In this document: positions 1 through 8,559 of the stretch, in pieces
Position numbering within the stretch: the stretch's first letter is position 1
Layout: each line of letters begins with the position of its first letter
From: Ancylostoma caninum
Lineage: Eukaryota > Nematoda > Chromadorea > Rhabditida > Ancylostomatidae
NCBI GenBank assembly: GCA_037903475.1
Contig: JBAJFG010000320.1
Location: 496,001 to 560,000, forward strand
Reading direction: 5' to 3'
DNA: 64,000 bases
Made by a program: the position numbers and the translations under genes
The notes under the pieces: generated by a model
What the model was told of the DNA's origin: nothing
Databases searched by the model: none
Seen by the model: the letters and a program-made list of their open reading frames with translations, nothing else

Positions 1-443
1 TTGAAGATTTCCCATTACGTTCGAAAAGGGTTATATACACAATAAGCGAGATTAATTCACCAGTCTGCGTATCTCCAATCGAAGAAGTTTCTCGACTTTT
101 CTCCAGTTCTTGTGCTGTTAGAGCCAGTAGTGGCGATATGCTTGGAATAAGCCAGTGGTCCTCCATGCGGTTGCGGGAGAAATCTTTCTTCAAAACTGGG
201 TCTTATTTTGGATCAGCAGATGATTGAACCTTTTACCTTGAGCTCGTCAATGGCTTGGAGCAGTTGATTTCCGGTCAAGCCGCTGACTCGAATTTGGTCC
301 TGAAAATTCATTGCATATGTTAGGTTGTAGGGAAAGTTTTCGCGGTTTTCAAAAGTGTGCTTCTTTTAACCCCACGCTGCCTTGCAGCAACCTCTATTTT
401 GTATATGTAAAGAGGACAGGTATGGGCAAGTCTATCAGTATTA
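1..443. other. unassigned sequence, no gene seen
   Basis: I see no phase-consistent exon, RNA gene or clear repeat here. The short frames present have no splice context or recognisable domain. Confidence 0.5.
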
Positions 444-692
444 AGGGCAATTTATACTGGATGCGTGCGACTGACGCGCGTGCGTCTATATGATGAAGAA
501 TAGGGCCCAGTCGCATAGCAGTCGCATCGCAGTCGCAGCTCAGACGCACGCGTTTACGGCCTCGCGACGGCCGCGCGTTCTTTTCATTGAGGATGCACAT
601 GCCGTGTTGACCGGTCTTCATGGAGAATCCCTCTCAAATGGGTGCGTGCGACTGATGCGCGACTGACGCACGCAGCCAGTATAAATTACCCT
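444..692 (+). mobile_element. PIF/Harbinger-like MITE, copy 1 (249 bp)
   Basis: The element opens with AGGGCAATTTATACTGG and closes with the inverted match CCAGTATAAATTACCCT. It is flanked by the trinucleotide TTA on both sides (441-443 and 693-695). A 3-bp TTA duplication is typical of PIF/Harbinger elements. The interior has CG-rich motifs resembling GCGTGCGACTGA near both ends and no coding capacity. Copies of exactly the same length occur at 8089-8337 and 35122-35370. Strand is arbitrary. The superfamily call rests on target-site length and end sequence only. Confidence 0.8.
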
Positions 693-2077
693 TTATTATC
701 AATGAACTCCTGCAGAACCCTTACCAGGAAGATGGATTTTTTGAAACAGTAGTTTTAGGCCTTTTAATATACGGCTCCAAATCTGGTGAATCAGCAACCG
801 CATCCAGTCGTCGCATTAACGCTGTATTTTGGGGACGGTACAGTGTCCGAACGCACTGCACAAGATTGGACCAGATGCCTTTGTGTTGGCGTAAAGAGGA
901 CAGGTATGGCGTCTTAAATCCCAATGTTCAACGTAGTCGGGACGCGCATCAGGAGTGTACAGTGGTCGATTGCGGCAACTGGTAGATTCAGTTCCACAGC
1001 AAACTTCGAAGGGACGCAAGTTTCAATGTTTACTTTGCTACCATCGCCAGACAGACCTATACTGTCAGCGGCCGGGTACAATGGCCGCAAAAACCGCAGG
1101 AAAGGTCCTAATCACGGTACGATCCGATTCTTGCACGACAATGGTCGTCCGCTCACTACAAGAATGACTCGCCAGAAGCTACTGGACTTTGAATGGAAAG
1201 AGTAGACTTCACCACCGTATAGGCCTGATCTTGCGCCAAAAGATTACCAACCTCTCCTGCCTCTCTCTCTATTGCCTCGCAAGCGATAGCGTTCGATAAT
1301 GAAGATGACTTGGATCTCTGGTTGAGCAAGTTTTTCGAGTTAATGCTGGCCCAGTTCTAGGAAACGCTTCCCGAAAATTGGCGGAGAGTGATAATATGTG
1401 GTGGTGACTTATTCACTCCTTAATGCGCTTTCCTATTTTTAAAAAGTCAATGAAATGTGATGTTCCAAAAACCGCGAGAACTTTCCTAATATAAACATAG
1501 ATAGCTCTTCTCCCCCCCCCCCCCTCCCGAAGTCTTTTATTCTTGTTTTTTTTCTGCACGAAAAGACCTGATCGAGGCTTGCGACACGAGCAGACCTGAT
1601 GTACTACTTTCAAATGACCTTTCCTGAGTGTGAGATCGAGAAATTTCATGCTCACATAAGGAATCGATCGCCAAAATGAAGGGGGCGGTGGAGGTGAGAC
1701 GAGGAGGGAGGGTAAATTTGCTATGGAATTCCTATCTTGCCCTGGTATTGAGTAAACAAAACATTTGGAAAATTATTCAAACTTTTATTGCAGCTTATTT
1801 AAAGTGTAAACTGAACCAACCCCTAACTGTCTACTCCATTGAGTGAAGACGTTGCATACACGAATCGACTCCCCTGCTGTCGCACATGCATCCCTGATCA
1901 CCGGAACAAGCTGCTCGATTTCACCAGCGATAGACTGCAATAGGTTACGTTTTCCTGTTACTGTGCTCAAGAAATGAATATAGTAATAATGAAAACCACG
2001 GCAGTATCCAAGATATTTATTTTACCCAGTCGGATAAATGCTCTCTAATGGAGATCCTAGTGTATGTAGAGTGGATA
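693..2077. other. unassigned sequence with a C homopolymer
   Basis: No supported gene. A run of about 14 C lies near 1512-1525. Short frames at 924-1205 and 1785-1970 have no domain and no coherent splice sites. Confidence 0.5.
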
Positions 2078-2362
2078 TAACGCAATGAAAATTCGTCGGC
2101 TGGTAAAGGGCTGTCCATACACCACTGAGTCAGACTCTGTCTGCATTAGGAGAGATAGGGTTACGCGTGAGAAGACGCCGTTCAGATACGAACAGACGCC
2201 GGTGGAACATTCGGGTTCGCAATTTTTTCCTATACTATTTTCATTTCCTATACTATTTTCTCTATTCGAGGCGTACATGCCGATTGACAGGTCTTCATGG
2301 AAAATCTTCCACGAGTGACCGCATGCGTCTAACGCATACACGCATACTACAAATTGACGTTA
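2078..2362. mobile_element. decayed relative of the 249-bp MITE family
   Basis: The segment near 2270-2310 (ACATGCCG...GACAGGTCTTCATGG) matches the corresponding interior of the 249-bp MITE. The outer ends are weakly inverted (AACGCAATGAAAATTC against AACGTCAATTTGTAG read from the other end). Similarity is partial, so boundaries are approximate. Confidence 0.35.
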
Positions 2363-2642
2363 ACTTCTCATGGGGCGAGTACGCAAGGGTTAGACAAATG
2401 TACTAGCACCTCTTCAACTTTGGTTGACTCCATGTGTTGGTTCATTTTATGTAGTGAGGATCCAGGTAGTTGAAGTTTACTGAACCACAAAAGATGAATG
2501 GACGAAGATTGGCAAAAATTAAAAAAATTGCGTAATTAACTGCAAGCTGGGGAGGAAGACCGTAGAGGATGAGAGGTGTGGGGAGAAAAACGGGAAACTC
2601 AGTTTGGGAACATTAGTCGTCAGAATTTGAAAAATGAAGTTG

Positions 2643-4254
2643 TCATGACTAGGGCTTAATCTGTGTGTCACATGTGTGTGTGTCTGTGTGTAACGAAATT
2701 CTGTGATTGGTCAGTGATGGTGATTACAAATCATATAAAACATCATATAAAACGTGAGGAGAAGGGTATGGCGGGGTTCAAAGAATGAAGTGAAGCTCTG
2801 ATGGAGAGAAGTGCAGAGCAGCTAGTCGACTGCTGTGACAAGAGTGCGCCGGCGTCCAAAACCGGGAAACGGCTTGAGTCGGGTCCAATGTTGAGATGAG
2901 GGTGCGCCGGCGTCCAAAAGTGGGGAACGCCTGAAAATGTGGCAACCGACGGATGACGGGTGCGCCTGAGTCAACTGTTGACAATCTTACTCTATATAAA
3001 GCGCAGACACCCCCCCCCCCCAATCGCCGCGCGATGGATGACAGGTCACGCTGTCATTGATCCACTCGCCTCGCCCCACCTCTTTTGCCCGCCGCCACGG
3101 GCTCAATTGCGAAAATTGACACGCCCAATGACACGCCCATGTATATGTATGTGTACAAAGTGGAAATCTTCAATTAGGACATCTAATTTGCAACGAAAAC
3201 GGAATATCTTGGATCTTTAAAGCAGAATGGGAGAACCACTGATGAAACGAGTGTGATTTCGCAATCAGAGCTGTGAATCATGCAAATACAGCAGAGTTGT
3301 ACGAAATTTTAGTTGCACTCATTCTGAAGCATTAAGCAGTAATAGCAATTGGAAATTAACGGTCAGGAGAACAAATGGTGCACTCCACGAGCCTAATATT
3401 GTGCTTACGAAATAGGAATAGAACATTTACGCAGTTTATTCCTGTTAAAAGCTAATTCTGCCCGAACAATAACAATTTCAACTTTCAGCGCTATCCCAAA
3501 TGAAAACGACCTGACCACGTGAGGATTTGTGTTGCTACTCATACAACGAACAATGTAGAAGCTCTTTATATTGACCTACCTACAAACCGTTTAGGAGCTA
3601 CGCAGCTTCGCAGAAAATCACTGTTATCCGCGAAGCGCGGCGAAGCTGCGCTTCGTGTCGATGACAGTGATTTTCTTGAGTTTACCTAGCCCGGAGGTAA
3701 CGTGGCTTACGGGTCCGAGTCAGAGCGTCGCGAAGCGGCGCTCTGGCTCGGGGTTCTTTTTTTTTTCAGAATTTACCTAGCCCGGAGGTAACGTGGCTTA
3801 CGGGTCCGAGTCAAAGCGTCGCGAAGCGGCGCTCTAGCGCGGTATACTATAAGCTAGATCCATCTTTGCCCGATCGGTTCAGTGGCGCCTAAAATCAATC
3901 GTAAAACATTAAATGTCAGAAATCAGCAGTGAGAAATATGCAACCCCATGATCCCTTCCACTTCAAATCCCCTCCTGCATTCCTCTCCTCTCATTCATTG
4001 ATGAACACATCGCACCCTCCCCCTCCTCTTTTATGTGTTCAACCTGGCTCTTATTACTTGGCCAGTTGTAAGAAACAAAAATGGTAAACCATTTCCTGTA
4101 GTCATTCCAGGTTGAATCGATGATATGTAGTCACGAATAGCTGCACCTGCTGAGCGAAAGATTGAGAGAGAATGAAGAAGGAATAACGTCATGCAAGCGA
4201 AGCGAGCATTAGGAAAAGTCTGGAAGTCCGGCGTGAGCCGGACGGCCAGACTAG
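2643..4254 (+). mobile_element. Helitron-like element, copy 1
   Basis: The 5' end begins TCATGACT, shared with the copy at 4925. The 3' end carries the hairpin GTCCGGCGTGAGCCGGAC (4226-4243), then a short spacer and CTAG (4251-4254) followed by host T. This fits the Helitron signature of 5' TC, a subterminal 3' hairpin, a CTRR end and insertion before T. Inside are a TG-rich stretch, two to three degenerate units of the 49-bp minisatellite (about 2845-2965) and a 3' domain (about 3870-4250) matching 7290-7780. No Rep/helicase frame is visible, so it is non-autonomous. About 840 bp between 3009 and 3850 is absent from copy 2. Confidence 0.75.
3009..3850. mobile_element. insertion inside Helitron copy 1 with duplicated hairpin unit
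   Basis: This segment interrupts the alignment between Helitron copies 1 and 2 and begins at a C run. Near its end a unit of about 91 bp is repeated twice (about 3679-3750 and 3770-3841). Each unit shares GGAGGTAACGTGGCTTACGG and a hairpin of the form GAGCGTCGC-GAA-GCGGCGCTC. Upstream, the arms AGAAAATCACTGTTATC and GATGACAGTGATTTTCTT (about 3611-3675) form a further inverted repeat. The element type is not known to me. Confidence 0.5.
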
Positions 4255-4272
4255 TTTAGGAATAAGTCTCAA

Positions 4273-4880
4273 CTCTGATGTTCATTGACGATACATTTGG
4301 CGAGGTTTGTTTGGCAACCTCGAAAACGAGCTTGCCATCTAGCTAGGCAAACAAAGCCCGCCAAATGTATTGCCAAACAAGAAGTCCCGTAAAATATATC
4401 GCCATGCAAACCCCGTCAAATGTATCGCCACGCAAACCTCGCCAAATGTACCGTCAAACAAGAGGATTATCAACCGCGCAAAAATTCGATATCATCAGGA
4501 ATCGTACCATGATATCAATCTTAGGAGTCCACTGCCTTACCAGCTGAGCTATCCGGATCGACACCGCCGATGGTTGAGTCTCCAGCTAAGAATGAAATGA
4601 ACGCCTTATCAGAACACCCGTAAAATGTGTCGTCACGCAAACCTTGCCATTTGTATCGTCAAACAAACCTCGTCAAATGTATCGTCAGCAGATTCTCTTG
4701 CCAAATGTATCGCCAAATACCCGTAAAATGTATCGTCAACAGATTCTCTTGCCAAATGTATCGTCAAACAGGCTCTTCACTCATTCTCCCGTAAATCATA
4801 TTGCCAAACAAAATTTTATCCCGTAAATCATATCGTCAAACACATTCTCTTGCCAAATGTATCGTCAATGAACATCAGAG
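4273..4880. mobile_element. TIR element with internal tandem repeats, between two Helitrons
   Basis: Bases 4273-4301 are the exact reverse complement of 4852-4880, a 29-bp terminal inverted repeat starting CTCTGATGTTCATTGACG. The interior is dominated by irregular repeats of AAATGTATCGTCAAACA and related CGCCAAATGTATCGCC, including inverted copies near the left end (4290-4375). A tRNA-like segment sits in the middle. No transposase frame is visible. It lies 18 bp after one Helitron end and 44 bp before the next Helitron start. Confidence 0.75.
4488..4557 (-). pseudogene. tRNA-like remnant (Arg-CCU-like 5' half)
   Basis: On the minus strand the segment reads GGATAGCTCAGCTGGTAAGG, then GTGGACTCCTAAG, then a degraded T-arm-like GGTACGATTCC. 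The D-arm and anticodon loop look tRNA-like with CCT in the anticodon position. The anticodon stem does not pair and the acceptor stem is not recoverable, so this is not a functional tRNA. It is embedded in the 4273-4880 repeat. Confidence 0.5.
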
Positions 4881-4924
4881 AAGCCTCCCCATCCAAAACC
4901 ATCCAAAAATGAATATTTAAAAAA

Positions 4925-7786
4925 TCATGACTTATAATAACGGGCTTACTTTGTGTGTCACGTGTGTGTGTGTGTGTGTAGAACGAAATTCGAGGGCGTG
5001 GCTTAGAGTGATGCCGACCACTCCACCGTTACATGAAGGGTGCGCCGGCGCCCAAAGTGGTGGGAGACGGGTCCACTGCTGTGATAAGGGTGCGCCGGCG
5101 CCCAAAGTGGTGGGAGACGGGTCCACTGCTGTGATAAGGGTGCGCCGGCGCCCAAAGTGGAGGAGACGGGTCCACTGCTGTGATAAGGGTGCGCCGGCGC
5201 CCAAAGTGGGGGGAGACGGGTCCACTGCTGTGATAAGGGTGCGCCGGCGCCCAAAGTGGGGGGAGACGGGTCCACGGCTGTGATAAGGGTGCGTCCGCGC
5301 CCAAAGTGGGGGAGACGGGTCCACGCTGTGATAAGGGTGCGCCGGCGCCCAAAGTGGGGGAGACGGGTCCACTGCTGTGATAAGGGTGCGCCGGCGCCCA
5401 AAGTGGGGGAGACGGGTCCACGGCTGTGATAAGGGTGCGCCGGCGCCCAAAGTGGGGGAGACGGGTCCACGGCTGTGATAAGGGTGCGTGGCGCCCAAAG
5501 TGGGGGAGACGGGTCCACTGCTGTGATAAGGGTGCGCCGGCGCCCAAAGTGGGGGAGACGGGTCCACGGGTCCACGGCTGTGATAAGGGTGCGCCGGCGC
5601 CCAAAGTGGGGGAGACGGGTCCACTGCTGTGATAAGGGTGCGCCGGCGCCCAAAGTGGGGGAGACGGGTCCACTGCTGTGATAAGGGTGCGCCGGCGCCC
5701 AAAGTGGGGGAGACGGGTCCACTGCTGTGATAAGGGTGCGCCGGCGCCCAAAGTGGGGGGAGACGGGTCCACGGCTGTGATAAGTGCGCCGGCGCCCAAA
5801 GTGGGGGAGACGGGTCCACTGCTGTGATAAGGGTGCGCCGGCGCCCAAAGTGGGGGAGACGGGTCCACTGCTGTGATAAAGGTGCGCCGGCGCCCAAAGT
5901 GGAGGAGACGGGTCCACTGCTGTGATGAGGGTGCGCCGGCGCCCAAAGTGGGGGGAGACGGGTCCACGGCTGTGATAAGGGTGCGTCGGCGCCCAAAGTG
6001 GGGGGAGACGGGTCCACGGCTGTGATAAGGGTGCGTCGGCGCCCAAAGTGGGGGGAGACGGGTCCACTGCGTCACTGCTGTGATAAGGGTGCGCCGGCGC
6101 CCAAACGGGTGATAAAGGTGCGCCGGCGCCCAAAGTGGAGGAGACGGGTCCACTGCTGTGATAAGGGTGCGCCGGCGCCCAATGTGGGGGGAGACGGTGT
6201 GATAAGGGTGCGTCGGCGCCCAAAGTGGGGGGAGACGGGTCCACCACTCTGATAAAGGTGCGCCGGCGCCCAAAGTGGGGGAGACGGGTCCACACTGTGA
6301 TAAGGGTGCGCCGGCGCCCAAAGTGGGGGGAGACGGGTCCACTGCTGTGATAAGGGTGCGCCGGCGCCCAAAGTGGGGGAGACGGGTCCACGGCTGTGAT
6401 AAGGGTGCGTCCGGCGCCCAAAGTGGGGGAGACGGGTCCACGGCTGTGATAAGGGTGCGTCCGCGCCCAAAGTGGGGGAGACGGTTCCACTGCTGTGATA
6501 AGGGTGCGCCGGCGCCCAAAGTGGGGGAGACGGGTCCACGGCTGTGATAAGGGTGCGTCGGCGCCCAAAGTGGGGGAGACGGGTCCACGGCTGTGATAAG
6601 GGTGCGCCGGCGCCCAAAGTGGGGGAGACGGGTCCACTGCTGTGATAAGGGTGCGCCGGCGCCCAAAGTGGGGGAGACGGGTCCACTGCTGTGATAAGGG
6701 TGCGCCGGCGCCCAAAGTGGGGGAGACGGGTCCACTGCTGTGATAAGGGTGCGCCGGCGCCCAAAGTGGGGGAGACGGGTCCACTGCTGTGATAAGGGTG
6801 CACCGGCGCCCAAAGTGCGCACTGCTGTGGTAAGTGCGCCGGCGCCCAAAGTGGGGGGAGACGGGTCCACGGCTGTGATAAGGGTGCGCCGGCGCCCAAA
6901 GTGAGGGGAGACGGGTCCACGGCTGTGATAAGGGTGCGCCGGCGCCCAAAGTGGGGGAGACGGGTCCACTGCTGTGATAAAGGTGCGCCGGCGCCCAAAG
7001 TGAGGGGAGACGGGTCCACGGCTGTGATAAGGGTGCGCCGGCGCCCAATGTGGGGGAGACGGGTCCACTGCTGTGATGAGGGTGCGTCGGCGCCCAAAGT
7101 AGGGGGAGACGGGTCCACTGCTGTGACAAGTGTGCGCTTGCGCGCAAAGTGGGGGAGACGGGTCTACTGCTGTGATAGGGCTGCGCCTGCGCTCAAAAGT
7201 GGAGGAGCGCCTGAAAATATAGCTACCGATGCAGGAGGGGTGCGCCGGTGTCCACTACTCAGGCAAATGTCATGAGTTAGGTCCATATTTGTTAAATCGA
7301 TTCGATGGTGTCTAACATCAATCGTAAAAAAAAACTAGATGTCAAACCACTGCGCGGATTAGTATGCAATCCGTGTGAATCCTTCCTCCTTACGTCCTCC
7401 CACGCGTTCTTCTCTTCTCATTTGTTCATGAACACACCGCACCCTCCACTTTTATATGTTCTAACTGACTCTTATCACTCGACCAGTTATAACAAACAAA
7501 GAATGATAGACCATTTTCTGCGGTCAATCCAGGTTGAACCGGTTATATATAGTTATAAAAAGCTATTTCAGTTGAGTAAATGATAAAATTGCTTCGAGAA
7601 GGTTAATCGTCTTTGATAAGTGCACTTTTACATGAGAAAAAGCAATGGAAAGGGTGTGGGACACATTATAGCAAAAATGTGGAATAGCTGTGACTTTATT
7701 TGAATGAAGAAGGGATGAAGCCATGCGAGCGAAGCGAGCATTAGGAAAAGTCTGGAAGTCCGGCGTCAGCCGGACGGCCAGACTGG
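4925..7786 (+). mobile_element. Helitron-like element, copy 2, carrying an expanded minisatellite
   Basis: It starts TCATGACT directly after an A. It ends with the hairpin GTCCGGCGTCAGCCGGAC (7757-7774), then CTGG (7783-7786) followed by T. These are Helitron-type termini shared with copy 1. The body is a left segment with a (TG)n run (about 4957-4979), the 49-bp minisatellite array (about 5035-7200), and a right segment (about 7200-7780) homologous to 3870-4250. It has no Rep/helicase coding and is non-autonomous. Known nematode and insect non-autonomous Helitron relatives also carry internal minisatellites, so the architecture has precedent. Confidence 0.8.
5035..7200 (+). repeat. 49-bp GC-rich minisatellite, about 44 units
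   Basis: The consensus runs GTGCGCCGGCGCCCAAAGTG, then GGGGAGACGGGTCCACTGCT, then GTGATAAGG. Variants include CGGCTGTGATAAGG, GCGTCGGCGCC and GCGTCCGCGCC, plus occasional deletions or part-duplications (for example near 5560-5580, 6070-6110 and 6820-6840). Each unit contains the palindrome GGCGCC. The unit is not a multiple of three and lacks stops on the minus strand, so frames up to 714 codons arise in all minus frames. These are artefacts. Confidence 0.95.
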
Positions 7787-8088
7787 TTGAATAAAAACAA
7801 AGAGTAGGACGAGCCAATGGAGAATTTTCAACTGTTTTGAGAATTATTAAAGAAAAACTTTATGACGCATTTTCGGCGTGCCCTATCCACTGCTTGAACT
7901 ACTGACAATGGCCGTTCACACTAGATGCATGCATCAGTTGCGCACCAGACGTCTGGGCCACTATGTCTATCCTGCATCATACAGTCGCACGCGCATCAAA
8001 CGCACGCATCTAGTTATATTTCCCTATAACCGCTTCTTTTCTTTCACGTTCTCCATTATTTGTGGAAACATTAAAGCCCAACAGCTTT
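7787..8088. other. spacer between Helitron copy 2 and MITE copy 2
   Basis: No gene seen. Bases about 7860-8035 contain CG-rich motifs (GTCGCACGCGCATC, AAACGCACGCATC) reminiscent of the neighbouring MITE family, probably a decayed relative. Confidence 0.4.
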
Positions 8089-8337
8089 AGGGCAATTTAT
8101 ACTGGATGCGTGCGACTGACGCGCGTGCGTCTCTATGATGAAGAATAGGCCCTAGTCGCACAGCAGTCGCATCGCAGTCGCAGCTCAGATGCACGCTTTC
8201 ACGGTCTGGCGGCGGCCGCGCGTTCTTTTCATTGAGGATGTACACGTCGTGTTGACCGGTCTTCATGGAAAATCCCTTGCAAATGGATGCGTGCGACTGA
8301 TGCGCGACTGACGCACGCAGCTAGTATAAATTACCCT
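8089..8337 (+). mobile_element. PIF/Harbinger-like MITE, copy 2 (249 bp)
   Basis: Same ends and same 249-bp length as copy 1 (AGGGCAATTTATACTGG ... TAGTATAAATTACCCT). It is flanked by TTT on both sides. It lies about 210 bp upstream of the putative start of the plus-strand gene at 8549, so it is part of that gene's proximal 5' region. Confidence 0.8.
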
Positions 8338-8412
8338 TTTGGAGGAAAATTGTGTTTTGACCACTCACTGTCGCTGAGGTGTGAGAATGATCCACTTCGG
8401 CCTTTCTCAAGG

Positions 8413-8559
8413 ATGGCAGTGCTTCTCATTCTTTTACTAACAAGGACGGCTACATGTGGGTTCCCTGGCTTGGAATGTGCCCCTACCTTGAAAGCTGGAA
8501 TATTCAACGATTTCACGATGTACTCTAACTCCTGTTCCTTTCCAGGTTATGTCAGCTGA
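8413..8559 (+). CDS. short frame with signal-peptide-like N-terminus (uncertain)
   Basis: The frame begins MAVLLILLLTRTATCG, a good eukaryotic signal-peptide shape, and runs 48 codons to a stop at 8557-8559. It overlaps the acceptor and start of the gene at 8549 in a different frame. No GT donor in this segment would join it in phase to the next exon. It could be a first exon spoiled by a frameshift or assembly error, or a chance frame. Confidence 0.3.
   Translation: MAVLLILLLTRTATCGFPGLECAPTLKAGIFNDFTMYSNSCSFPGYVS
8541..8548 (+). promoter_or_regulatory. possible spliced-leader acceptor before ATG
   Basis: TGTTCCTTTCCAG ends at 8545 and an in-frame ATG starts at 8549, 3 nt later. Nematode trans-splice sites often sit this close to the start codon. 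The same site could be an ordinary acceptor if a first coding exon exists upstream. Confidence 0.45.

Noticed and set aside
4273..4880. Possible CRISPR-like array (repeats with spacers)
   Set aside because: Repeat length and spacing are irregular, the locus has terminal inverted repeats and the genome is eukaryotic.
4932..7147. Minus-strand frames of 361, 714, 679 and 348 codons rich in WTRLP/HFGRRRTLITAV repeats
   Set aside because: All come from the 49-bp minisatellite, which lacks minus-strand stops and cycles through all three frames. No start, splice or domain context.
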